The notes beneath the pieces were generated by a model. The model saw only the letters and a list, made by a program, of their open reading frames with translations, was not told the origin of the DNA and did not search any database. From assembly GCA_016700415.1 (NCBI GenBank), contig CP065018.1, forward strand, positions 3,416,001 through 3,480,000: a DNA stretch of 64,000 nucleotides, read 5' to 3'. Below, in pieces: positions 34,651 through 42,479 of the stretch. Positions within the stretch are counted from its first letter, which is position 1. Each line of letters begins with the position of its first letter. The DNA comes from Flavobacteriales bacterium. GTDB taxonomy: Bacteria; Bacteroidota; Bacteroidia; Flavobacteriales_F; PHOS-HE28. The translations under genes and the position numbers were made by a program.

Positions 34651-35913
34651 TCACATCAAGATCCCTGCGATCGTGGCGCTCATGTAGCTGGCCAACGTTC
34701 CGCAGAGCAGCGCCTTCAAGCCCAAGCGGGCGAGGTCGCCGCGCCGCTCGGGCGCCAGCTCGCCGATGCCGCCGATCTGCATGCCCACGCTGCTGAAGTT
34801 CGCGAAGCCGCAGATGGCGACCGAGACGATCAACAGGCCCTTCTCCGAGACGATGGGCACACCGCGCGTGGTGAGGTTCTGGAAAGCGACGAACTCGTTG
34901 ATGGTGAGTTTCTGCCCCAGCAGTGTGGCCACGTTGGCGACATCGGCGGAAGGCACGCCCATCGCCCAGGCCATGGGGTAGAAGATCTTGCCGAAGATCC
35001 AGTCGAGGGAAAGATCGAGGTTCGGGCTGAAAAGATGGCCAATATGCACCAGGCCATAGTCGATCAAGGCGATGAGGGCGATGAAGCCGATGAGCATGGC
35101 GATCACGTTCATGGCGATGCGGAAACCGTCGCCGGCACCATGGCTGATGGCGTCCACGATGTTGATGTAGGGGCTTTTTACTTCCAGTTTCACATTGCCC
35201 ATGGTCTGGCTTTCCTCGGTCTCGGGCCACACGATCTTGCTGATCACCAGCGCGCCCGGTGCGGCCATGAGGCTGGCCGCGATCAGCTTCGGCGCGAGGT
35301 CCATGCCGGCCTGTGCGCCCATGGCCACGTAAACCACGAGAATGCTTCCAGCGATGCACGCGAGGCTGCCGGTCATGCTGGCCAGCAGCTCGCTTTTGGT
35401 CATTCCCGCGAGGTAAGGACGGATCATCACTTGGGCTTCCACCTGGCCCACGAAGGCGCTGGCCACGTTGCTCAACGCTTCGGCGCCGCTCACGCGCATC
35501 ACCCAGTTCATGGCCTTGGCGATCACGGACACCACCTTCTGCATGAGGCCCACGTGATAGAGCACGGCCACGATGATGCAGACCAGGATAATGGTGGCGG
35601 TGATGTTGAAGGCGAACACGAAGCCGCCGTGGGTGTAGTTGGCGATGGTGCCGTCGAACTGTTGCACGGCGATGCCGCCATACACGAAAGAGGCACCTTG
35701 GCGGGCGAACTCCTCGATCTTCTGCATGCCGTGGCCCATGCCTTGGAAGAAGCGCGTGACCGGCGGGATCTTCAACACCAGCACGGCGATGAGCAGCTGC
35801 AGGCTGAGCCCGCTGATCACCGTCCGGTAGTTGATCCGCTTGCGGTTGTTACTGGCAAGAAAGGCGATGCCCAAGATGAGCGCTACGCCGAAAAGACCTT
35901 GGAATCGTTCCAT
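34651..35913 (-). CDS. Concentrative nucleoside transporter (NupC/CNT family)
   Basis: A 420-residue inner-membrane protein that imports nucleosides together with sodium or protons. The N-terminal helices (GVALILGIAFLASNNRKRINYR) are followed by the family's gate domain, with SAFVGQVEAQVMIRPYLAGMTKSEL as a recognisable CNT motif, then SLACIAGSILVVYVAMG. The C-terminal half has FVAFQNL and AICGFANFSSVGMQIGGIGELAP, which includes the conserved NFSS-type substrate-binding segment. Length matches bacterial family members. Uptake of nucleosides fits with the neighbouring thyA and the deoxynucleoside kinase at 55276. It is preceded by a 333-base repeat-rich gap, so it has its own promoter (a TACATTGA box near 35930-35937 is a weak candidate). 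Confidence 0.92.
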   Translation of the reverse strand: MERFQGLFGVALILGIAFLASNNRKRINYRTVISGLSLQLLIAVLVLKIPPVTRFFQGMGHGMQKIEEFARQGASFVYGGIAVQQFDGTIANYTHGGFVFAFNITATIILVCIIVAVLYHVGLMQKVVSVIAKAMNWVMRVSGAEALSNVASAFVGQVEAQVMIRPYLAGMTKSELLASMTGSLACIAGSILVVYVAMGAQAGMDLAPKLIAASLMAAPGALVISKIVWPETEESQTMGNVKLEVKSPYINIVDAISHGAGDGFRIAMNVIAMLIGFIALIALIDYGLVHIGHLFSPNLDLSLDWIFGKIFYPMAWAMGVPSADVANVATLLGQKLTINEFVAFQNLTTRGVPIVSEKGLLIVSVAICGFANFSSVGMQIGGIGELAPERRGDLARLGLKALLCGTLASYMSATIAGILM

Positions 35914-36005
35914 GGTGGGTGGGAAAGGCGGTCAATGTAGGAGGAACGGAGCAAAAAACGAGAAAATCGGATGATCTCTGGCCTCCGGGATACCCATGGT
36001 CCTAC

Positions 36006-36162
36006 ACCGTCGCGCCCCGGCACCTACCGGGGCCGGGTCAGGCCCGGAATGACATTTGTTCTTGGGGTTGGTGCTCAAAAGCCCCGCTCAGCGCGGCTTT
36101 TTGAGCACCAACCCTCCCGTGGTTGTCACCCCGGCCCCCGAGCCGGGGGCGCGAAAGGGCTG
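36006..36162. repeat. BIME-like composite of palindromes
   Basis: Two GC-rich palindromic units, around 36011-36053 (GCGCCCCGGC ... CCGGGTCAGGCCCGGAATGAC) and 36125-36162 (GTCACCCCGGCCCCCGAG ... GGGGGCGCG), lie in opposite orientation. They flank a long hairpin at 36066-36112 (GGTTGGTGCTCAAAA paired with TTTTGAGCACCAACC). The layout resembles bacterial interspersed mosaic elements. It fills most of the 333-base gap between 35913 and 36247; no gene is seen in it. Confidence 0.6.
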
Positions 36163-36246
36163 CCAGCGATCGTCCAATGACCAGTTCCAACACGGTCTCA
36201 CACAGTGGTTCGGCCCATATCGGAGCTTGATGAGGAGGTACTCGCT

Positions 36247-37365
36247 TCACTTGGCCCCCGTTTCCGGCGCAGCGTTCCGTTCCGATGGATGTACCAGCGG
36301 GGTGATCACATTCCTGCGCACCCAGCGCGGTAGCAATATGGCGCCGATGAGGATGTACGGGTAATAGCTCAGCAACCGCCACAGCAGCGCGATCGCCGGG
36401 GCAAGGCCCGGTGCCACGTACATGCCGAGGAAATCATTGAAGATGAACTCGGCCAGTCCGCTACCGCCGGGTGTGGGGCTCAGCAGCACGATGATCCCCA
36501 TCACCACCTGCTTGGCATACACCACCAGGTCGCTGAAGTGGCTGCCGTCCGGGAAGGCGTGGAGGATGCAGTTCACGATGCTGTAACGCGCGGACCAACT
36601 GATGAAGGTGGTGAGCAGCGCGGGCCACCAATAGCTCCAATCGCGGTGCTTCAGCCCTTTGGCGGCAACGATAAGCTGGTCGCCAGTGGTCACCGCCGAG
36701 CGTCGCCAGCGCCGCAGGACGGGGGCGGAGAAGATGCCCACTAAGGCGCGCTTCACGAAGACCGGGTTCACGAAGAGGGCATAGGCCACGAACAGCTTGT
36801 AGGCCAGGATGATGAAGTACACGGTCCAGAAGGCAAAGAATAAGCTACTGCCGAGGAAGGTGCCGGTGAACTCGGTGCCTTGGAACAGTTCGGACCTGCC
36901 CACGAGGAAGTAGACCAAAGGGGCCATCACGGCTAAGAAGATGCCGTCCAGGAAGGAGGTGAAGGTGATGACGGTGATGCTGGAACCGGTGTCGATGCCC
37001 TCGCGGGTGAGGAACCAGATGGCGAAAAAGAAGCCACCGCCGATCATTCCGGGGGCCAAGGCGCTGGCGAACTCCCAGAGCATGATCACCACGAATGCCC
37101 GGAACCAGTCCAGTTTGCGGTCCGTGAGGTGGCGGATCCGGAGCATGTACATCCAGTCGCGCACCACGAGGCTCAGCAGCGCCATCCCCATCCAGAATGT
37201 GGTGTTCCAGGTCCAGCGCACTTGTTGCAGGGCGCCGAGGTCGGCCGTGCGCCAGATCAGAATAGCGGTGATGCCCAAGCCGATCACCACAGGCATCAGC
37301 ATCTTGGCGAGGCTGAAGCGGCGCAGGATATCCTCGTGTGCCGGAGTGGTTTGGGGAGTGGCCAT
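36247..37365 (-). CDS. Lysylphosphatidylglycerol synthase transmembrane-domain family protein
   Basis: A 372-residue multi-span membrane protein of the LPG_synthase_TM (UPF0104) family. It shows FRAFVVIMLWEFASALAPGMIGGGFFFAIWFLTREG and, near the end, LLSPTPGGSGLAEFIFNDF, the two conserved regions of the family. It lacks the soluble catalytic synthetase domain found in true MprF, so it probably acts as a lipid flippase-like or glycolipid-related membrane protein rather than making lysyl-PG. About eight helices. Stand-alone members are widespread in Bacteroidota with no settled substrate. It is encoded just downstream of the bifunctional nuclease with a 58-base gap. Confidence 0.82.
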   Translation of the reverse strand: MATPQTTPAHEDILRRFSLAKMLMPVVIGLGITAILIWRTADLGALQQVRWTWNTTFWMGMALLSLVVRDWMYMLRIRHLTDRKLDWFRAFVVIMLWEFASALAPGMIGGGFFFAIWFLTREGIDTGSSITVITFTSFLDGIFLAVMAPLVYFLVGRSELFQGTEFTGTFLGSSLFFAFWTVYFIILAYKLFVAYALFVNPVFVKRALVGIFSAPVLRRWRRSAVTTGDQLIVAAKGLKHRDWSYWWPALLTTFISWSARYSIVNCILHAFPDGSHFSDLVVYAKQVVMGIIVLLSPTPGGSGLAEFIFNDFLGMYVAPGLAPAIALLWRLLSYYPYILIGAILLPRWVRRNVITPLVHPSERNAAPETGAK

Positions 37366-37423
37366 TGCGCTTGCGGCGTCGGCCTACCGGCGGCGGGAGG
37401 ACCCGCCGGCGCAGACCCGTCGG

Positions 37424-38011
37424 TCAATTGGTACCTTCTCTGCGTTTGAGCTCGTCCCGCAATTTGCTGGCGCCCTCGTAATCCTCGGCGTCTATCGCCT
37501 CTTGAAGCATTTGCCGCAGGTCCTCGGGGCTTGCCGTCCGGATGTTCTTGGTCTCCTGTGCAGCTTCGGCGGCTGCGGCCGGTTCGCTCTCCTCCTCACC
37601 TTCATCCATCTTCAGCCCTGCGGCCGAAAGGATGAACTCATAGGTGTGGATCGGGCACTGGAACCGCAGGGCCAAGGCGATGGCATCGCTGCTGCGGGCA
37701 TCGATCTCCACGGTCTTCCCGTTCTGGTCCAGCACGAGCTTGGCGTGGAAGATGCCCTCCACCAGGTCGTTGATCACCACTTCGGTGACGGTGATGTTCA
37801 ACTGGTCGCAGAAGCTTTTGAAGAGATCGTGGGTGAGCGGGCGCGCGGGGCGGATGTTCTCCACTTGGATCGCGATGGCTTGTGCCTCCACGCCACCGAT
37901 GATGATGGGCAACCGCCGGTCGCCGTGCAGTTCCGAGAGGATCAGCGCATAGGCCCCCGCGTGGGTGTGGCTGTACGTGATGCGTAGAAACTTCAGCTCG
38001 ACCTTTTCCAT
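37424..38011 (-). CDS. Bifunctional nuclease family protein (DUF151) with UVR motif
   Basis: A 195-residue protein. The N-terminal 135 residues are the DUF151 / BFN domain (ALILSELHGDRRLPIIIGGVEAQAIA; DARSSDAIALALRFQCPIHTYE). The C-terminus carries a UvrB/UvrC-type helical hairpin (LRQMLQEAIDAEDYEGASKL), which in repair and Clp-adaptor proteins mediates protein contact. An alanine- and glutamate-rich linker (about 136-160) joins them. Plant members of the family have nuclease activity, but the bacterial role is not well defined. It lies downstream of etfBA on the same strand, separated by about 200 bases containing inverted word repeats. Confidence 0.88.
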   Translation of the reverse strand: MEKVELKFLRITYSHTHAGAYALILSELHGDRRLPIIIGGVEAQAIAIQVENIRPARPLTHDLFKSFCDQLNITVTEVVINDLVEGIFHAKLVLDQNGKTVEIDARSSDAIALALRFQCPIHTYEFILSAAGLKMDEGEEESEPAAAAEAAQETKNIRTASPEDLRQMLQEAIDAEDYEGASKLRDELKRREGTN

Positions 38012-38059
38012 GGATCCGTTGCGGGGCGGTGAAGTTAGGGGAAGAGGGGCTTCGGGATC

Positions 38060-38214
38060 CAGTTGTCGGTTGTCAGTTGTCCGTTGTCAGGGCTCTTGGC
38101 CAGTTCATCCGGAGCATTGAGTTCATCACTTCCTGCCGCTGTGCGCCGCAAGCGCGCGAATGGACAAGCCACGTCGTAGGGAAGTCGGGTCCGGCCTGAC
38201 AACGGGCAACTACC
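38060..38214. repeat. Inverted word repeats around a gene-less spacer
   Basis: CAGTTGTCGGTTGTCAGTTG...GTTGTCAG (38060-38090) is mirrored by CTGACAACGGGCAACTACC at 38196-38214, the latter overlapping the stop codon of etfA. The 105-base interior holds no convincing gene. The design resembles the repeats that flank the S23/IVP gene at 9604. Confidence 0.5.
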
Positions 38215-39157
38215 GCTCAGCGTTCAGCTTCTTGGCGGCCTCGATCAGCTTGGGCAGTACCTCAAAGGCGTCACCCACGATACCATAGTCCGCGGCTTTG
38301 AAGAAGGGTGCCTCGGGATCGGTGTTGATCACGGCGATCACCTTGCTGCCGTTCACGCCGGCCAAGTGCTGGATGGCCCCGCTGATGCCGATGGCGATGT
38401 AGAGGTTGGGGCGGATGGCCAGGCCGGTCTGGCCAACATGCTCGTGGTGCGGGCGCCAATCCATGTCCGCCACGGGACGGCTACAGGCGGTGGCGGCGTG
38501 CAGTTCCTTGGCCAGTTCCTCCACCATGCCCCAGTTCTCCGGGCCTTTCATGCCGCGCCCGGCGCTCACCACCACTTCCGCTTCGGGAAGGGGGATGCCC
38601 TCGCCGGCCTTGCGGGTCTCCTTCACCGTGACCTTGGCCGCGCCGAGGTCGCCGCTGTATTCCTCCACGACGGCACTGCCTGAAGCGGCTTCCACCGGGA
38701 TGCTGTTCGGCAGCACGCTCACCACTTTCACCGGCGTCTTCAGCTCCACCCAGGCCTGGGCCTTGCCGCTGAATACGTTGCGCTTGATCAAGCCTTGCTC
38801 GTTCGGCAGAGTGATGGCACCGGCCACTTCTCCCGCGTTCAACTTGGCACCAACGCGCGGTGCCACGGCCTTGCCGGTGTCGTCATGGCTGAAGATGATC
38901 CACTTCGCGCCCTCCTTGCCGGCCACATCGGCCACTAGGCGCGTGAGCTGCTGGCTGTCCGCATCCCCGATGGAGCGGGCCACCACCACCTTGTTCGCGT
39001 CCAGCGCGGCCAACCGGTCCGCCGGAGCGTCGCCGAAGGTCACCAAGGTGAGGGAGGTGCCTTCTTTCGCGGCGATCTTGCGGCCATAGGTCAAGGTCTC
39101 CAGGGCGTTCTTCGCCACTTTTTCACCACGGGTGTCTGCAAATACGATCACGCTCAT
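38210..39157 (-). CDS. etfA: Electron transfer flavoprotein, alpha subunit
   Basis: EtfA, 315 residues, the expected length. With EtfB it forms a heterodimer binding FAD and AMP. It accepts electrons from acyl-CoA and other dehydrogenases and passes them to ETF-ubiquinone oxidoreductase. The C-terminal FAD domain shows VVSAGRGMKGPENWGM, CSRPVADMDWRPHHEHVGQTG and PNLYIAIGISGAIQHLAG, with NTDPEAPFFKAADYGIVGD closing the fold. It follows etfB after 94 bases on the same strand. This spacer contains a CTCCGCGTCTCGGCGCCTC word of the dispersed-repeat type. Confidence 0.96.
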   Translation of the reverse strand: MSVIVFADTRGEKVAKNALETLTYGRKIAAKEGTSLTLVTFGDAPADRLAALDANKVVVARSIGDADSQQLTRLVADVAGKEGAKWIIFSHDDTGKAVAPRVGAKLNAGEVAGAITLPNEQGLIKRNVFSGKAQAWVELKTPVKVVSVLPNSIPVEAASGSAVVEEYSGDLGAAKVTVKETRKAGEGIPLPEAEVVVSAGRGMKGPENWGMVEELAKELHAATACSRPVADMDWRPHHEHVGQTGLAIRPNLYIAIGISGAIQHLAGVNGSKVIAVINTDPEAPFFKAADYGIVGDAFEVLPKLIEAAKKLNAER

Positions 39158-39251
39158 TTTGTTTCCTTTTAGTGTGTCGCCCCGATGGGTCGACGCTACA
39201 AGTGCTTTTAATTGATTTCTCCGCGTCTCGGCGCCTCTGCGGCCTTCTTTC

Positions 39252-39992
39252 TTAGATCACCTTCGCCTCGGTGTGCAGCAGTTCGATCAGCTTCCCGGCC
39301 TCTTCCACCGGGATCATCTTTACGGCCTGCTTTGGCGGAGGTAGTTCAAATTTCACGGTAGTGCTGAGCGCTTCGGCCGGTGCGGCGGGCACCACTTGCA
39401 GTGGCTTGGTACGGGCCGCCATGATGCCGCGCATGTTCGGGATGCGTTGCTCGGCCATGCCTTTGGCGCAGCTTACCACTAACGGCAGGGCGCATTCCAC
39501 CACTTCCACATCGCCGCGCACGTCCCGCTCGGCCGTGGCTTTCCCGTCGGCCACGTCCAGTTTGCTTGCCAAGGAGATAAGGGGAAGGTCCAGCAGTTCG
39601 GCCAACATCGGCCCTACTTGGCTGCCGTTGTGGTCGATCGTTTCTTTTCCGGCCAAGATCAGGTCGTATCCCTTGTCCTTGGCGAAGGCGGCCACCTGAG
39701 CGGCCACGTCATGCCCGTCCTTGGGTGCGGTGTCGATGCGCACGGCATCGTCCGCGCCGATGGCCAAGGCTTTGCGGATGGTGGGCTCGGTCTCCACGCC
39801 GCCCACGTTGATCGCGGTGACATTGCCGCCTTGAGCCTCCTTCAATTCGAGCCCCCGCACCAAGGCGTACCACTCGTCGTAGGGGTTCACGATGAACTGC
39901 ACGCCACTGGTGTCATAGGCGGTGTTGTCGTTGGTGAAGGCGATGCGTGCCGTGGTGTCCGGCACATGGCTGATGAGCACAAGGATCTTCAT
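39252..39992 (-). CDS. etfB: Electron transfer flavoprotein, beta subunit
   Basis: EtfB, 246 residues from the ATG at 39992 (MKILVLISHVPDTTARIAF); the longer frame from 40175 has no family match at its N-terminus. It binds AMP and packs against EtfA. Recognisable segments are VQFIVNPYDEWYALVRGLEL, DGHDVAAQVAAFAKDKGYDLILAG and the ETF-beta signature region VECALPLVVSCAKGMAEQRIPNMRGIMAARTKPL. It is first in the etfBA unit. A perfect TAAGTTTG box lies 24 bases upstream. Confidence 0.96.
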   Translation of the reverse strand: MKILVLISHVPDTTARIAFTNDNTAYDTSGVQFIVNPYDEWYALVRGLELKEAQGGNVTAINVGGVETEPTIRKALAIGADDAVRIDTAPKDGHDVAAQVAAFAKDKGYDLILAGKETIDHNGSQVGPMLAELLDLPLISLASKLDVADGKATAERDVRGDVEVVECALPLVVSCAKGMAEQRIPNMRGIMAARTKPLQVVPAAPAEALSTTVKFELPPPKQAVKMIPVEEAGKLIELLHTEAKVI

Positions 39993-40015
39993 GGGTATGC
40001 GATGGAATTGGGCGG

Positions 40016-40023
40016 CAAACTTA
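40016..40023 (-). promoter_or_regulatory. -7 box of etfBA
   Basis: TAAGTTTG on the minus strand, a perfect TAnnTTTG match, 24 bases upstream of the etfB start codon. No clear -33 TTG was found at the usual spacing. Confidence 0.5.
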
Positions 40024-40145
40024 ACCATCCGCTTTCCGACGCGATGGGCTTGGTCACCTTGGCACTGGATCTTCGCCTGATATTTGGAGCCTGTATATGT
40101 CGGGTTCACCGGCATGTGAACATCAAGACCGTCCCATCTTGCATC

Positions 40146-41078
40146 ATGAAGAAAGTGATCAAGGACATCCTCCACTTTGCCAAGCGCATGATCGTGGAGT
40201 ATGGTCGTGACAACACCTTCGACCTGGGCGCCTCCCTGGCGTATTACACCATCTTCTCCATCGTGCCACTGCTGGTGGTGGTGGTGGCGGTCAGCGGCAT
40301 CGTCACCGGGCCCGAAGCGGTGCGCGGCGAGGTCTTCGGCCAGATCAGCGGGCTGGTGGGGGCGGAGACGGCCCGGACCGTGCAGGAAATGATGGGTTCC
40401 GCCTACATCAGCGGCAAAGGCTGGATGGCCACGGTGATCGGCCTCATCACCCTCTTCATCGGTGCCACCGGCATCTTTAATTCCTTGAGGAATTCATTGA
40501 ACCGCATGTGGGAGGTCCAGCCCGATCCGAAAAATTCCGTGGTCCACTTCTTCGTCTCTCGGCTGCTGTCCTTCTCCTTCGTGATGGGCCTGGGCTTTCT
40601 GCTCATCGTCACCTTCGCGCTCAATGCCTTGGTGAGCGGCTTCTCCGAGCGGCTGGGCCACCACATGCCGGAGCTGGGCGCGCAGCTTCTCCAGGTGGTC
40701 TCCTTCTCCATCACTTTCATCGTGAGCACGCTGGTCTTTGCCTGCATCTTCAAGTTCCTGCCCGCAGCGAAGATCGCCTGGCGGGACGTTCTCCCCGGCG
40801 CGGTGTTCACCACGGCGCTCTTCGTGCTGGGCGAGCTCATCATCGGCCTCTATTTCGATTCCACCGAGCCGGCCTCCGCCTTCGGGGCCGCGGCTGGCCT
40901 CATCTCCTTGCTTATCTGGACCTTCTACAGCTCGCAGACCTTCTTCTTCGGCGCCGAGTTCGTCTATGTGTGGTGCGAGGTGAAGGGAAGGCCCATACAG
41001 CCCGCCACCGATGCGGTGAAGGTGGTGCGGCAGGTGGTGAAGGTGGTGGTGCCTGAGAGGTCGGAAATGGTGAAGTAG
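40146..41078 (+). CDS. YihY/BrkB-like membrane protein
   Basis: A 310-residue inner-membrane protein of the YihY/virulence factor BrkB (former RNase BN) family, start MKKVIKDILHFAKRM. The signature at residues 20-45 (DNTFDLGASLAYYTIFSIVPLL) is followed by six membrane helices. The conserved loop GATGIFNSLRNSLNRMWEV and LISLLIWTFYSSQTFFFGAEFVYV near the end are also family motifs. The molecular role is not settled. The gene is divergent from etfB with about 150 bases between starts. A longer in-frame ATG exists far upstream but overlaps etfB in antisense and is rejected. Confidence 0.9.
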   Translation: MKKVIKDILHFAKRMIVEYGRDNTFDLGASLAYYTIFSIVPLLVVVVAVSGIVTGPEAVRGEVFGQISGLVGAETARTVQEMMGSAYISGKGWMATVIGLITLFIGATGIFNSLRNSLNRMWEVQPDPKNSVVHFFVSRLLSFSFVMGLGFLLIVTFALNALVSGFSERLGHHMPELGAQLLQVVSFSITFIVSTLVFACIFKFLPAAKIAWRDVLPGAVFTTALFVLGELIIGLYFDSTEPASAFGAAAGLISLLIWTFYSSQTFFFGAEFVYVWCEVKGRPIQPATDAVKVVRQVVKVVVPERSEMVK

Positions 41079-41163
41079 AGTTGGGAAGGGGTGGTGCAGG
41101 CCCCCGCCGCCAACCCTGGTCGGTGCAATTGCGTAGAACGCCAAGGCCCCCAAAGGCCGAGGC

Positions 41164-41721
41164 ATGAAAACAGCAGCATTTTTCCGGAATTCCTTCCTCC
41201 TTTTGCCGATGGCGGCGCTAGCACTTGCTGGCTGCAGCAAACCACAGGAAGAGGAGATCATTCCCGAGACCACGCTGGAGATGAACTACCCGGCGATCCC
41301 CTTCACCATTGACTCGGCAGATGTGGCCGGTGGCCAATTCGAAATGGATCTGGACATCGATGCCAATGTGCTGGGGCAAGTGCTCGCCGCCAACCAGTAT
41401 TCGCTGGCACAGCTGACGCAGTTCAAGTTCACCAAGGCGAACCTGTTCCTCACCAGCCCCGTCACGGGCAATTACAACGCCATGCACGCGGTAACGCTGC
41501 AGGTGGCGGTGGACCAGAGCCCGCCGTTGACCGTGGCCGGTATGAACCCGGTTCCCAACGGGGCGCAGACGCTCCTGCTGCACATGGGCGACGTGAACGT
41601 GCTGGACCTGATGAAGAGCAGCAATGTGCACTTCGTCTTCAAAGTGCAATTGGACGGCCCCTTGCCCGCGATGAGTTCGCACAGCCTGGTGCTCGGTGCC
41701 AAGGTGGGGGTGGGGCTGTAA
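41164..41721 (+). CDS. Uncharacterised lipoprotein
   Basis: A 185-residue protein with a lipoprotein signal peptide (MKTAAFFRNSFLLLPMAALA then LAGCSKPQ). After the lipobox cysteine and a short acidic linker (KPQEEEIIPE) there is one beta-rich domain of about 150 residues with regularly spaced hydrophobic strands (FEMDLDIDANVLGQVL, QFKFTKANLFLTSP, HFVFKVQLDG). I do not recognise the family. It lies 85 bases downstream of the YihY gene on the same strand and is followed by a perfect palindromic terminator, so the two may form an operon. Confidence 0.75.
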   Translation: MKTAAFFRNSFLLLPMAALALAGCSKPQEEEIIPETTLEMNYPAIPFTIDSADVAGGQFEMDLDIDANVLGQVLAANQYSLAQLTQFKFTKANLFLTSPVTGNYNAMHAVTLQVAVDQSPPLTVAGMNPVPNGAQTLLLHMGDVNVLDLMKSSNVHFVFKVQLDGPLPAMSSHSLVLGAKVGVGL

Positions 41722-41767
41722 GGCTAGTGAAGGCGGGGCAATTACCGGAGGCTCCTGATGATGTAAG

Positions 41768-41810
41768 AATGCAATAGCCCCTGCGGATCATCCGCAGGGG
41801 CTATTGCATT
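41768..41810 (+). terminator. Perfect 20-bp palindromic terminator
   Basis: AATGCAATAGCCCCTGCGGA, a 3-base loop, then its exact reverse complement. It sits 46 bases after the stop at 41721. It lacks a long T-run but could work in both directions. Confidence 0.6.
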
Positions 41811-42479
41811 AGGCTGGTGCGGGAGCATTTCACGGTCACATAGAACAGGGCGGAAGATTGGCCCCTGTCCTAGTGTCCCGCCTGTTTTCTTGTTCCTCGC
41901 ACTGACATTGCTCAATGCAATTGTCCAATCGCAGATCGACTTTAGCCAAGGATCCGATGGCTGCGATGATGCCGCATATTGTATTGGTTGGACAGTCTCC
42001 GGTGGTGAGCCAGATCGATCGGTCCCACGGCATCGAAAACGGAGGGGCTTTTGGCATCATCGTCCATAGAGGAACGTTAATGCCAAGACCACCAAACGCT
42101 TATTGGTATAACATTGTATGGCTAAATGAATTTATACGAACCTGCCGCGTGCTACATCGACGAACCCGTGCTTGGTGCCGATCTACTGATCTGATGCTCT
42201 TAAAATTAGTTTTCAACACCCATTGACCGGATCGAAATACCACCATAACATTGTACTCCCAAGTGTTCTTCTCTTTTTTAGTCGTTACAAGCCCTCTCTT
42301 CAACGGTCTAAACTGACGATCCAGCGACGTCGCTAACCTGCCTCTTTCCTCCAGCAGGCCCCCACACCCAGTACTCTTCATCCTCCTTGGTGCCCATCAA
42401 GCGCCATTTCACCCCCGGTCCGCCTTGCCCTGATCGTATTGCCTGCTAACACTCTGAATTCACAAACACCCCTGATCCC
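41811..42479. other. Gene-poor AT-richer region upstream of the 42480 gene
   Basis: About 670 bases with lower GC than either neighbour. No intact gene is supported apart from the possible decayed fragment at 41881-42069. The last 60 bases probably hold the promoter of the gene at 42480; a TAACACTC stretch near 42448 is a weak -7 candidate. Confidence 0.4.
41881..42069 (+). pseudogene. Possible decayed start of a secreted-protein gene
   Basis: The plus-strand frame beginning at 41881 reads PVFLFLALTLLNAIVQSQ. This looks like a signal peptide with its usual Bacteroidota cleavage context. It continues IDFSQGSDGCDDAAYCIGW, then degrades and stops at 42067-42069. There is no start codon in frame upstream, so I read this as a remnant. 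It could also be chance. Confidence 0.25.

Noticed and set aside
34325..35359. A 344-codon minus-strand frame overlapping the nucleoside transporter
   Set aside because: It is out of frame with the CNT gene, arginine- and histidine-rich, and without family motifs.
36066..36112. CRISPR or tRNA-like structure at the long hairpin
   Set aside because: Only one hairpin, with no regularly spaced repeats and no tRNA arms; it fits a palindromic interspersed repeat.
41915..42226. A 103-codon plus-strand frame
   Set aside because: No signal peptide, domain or codon bias; it overlaps the AT-richer gene-poor region.
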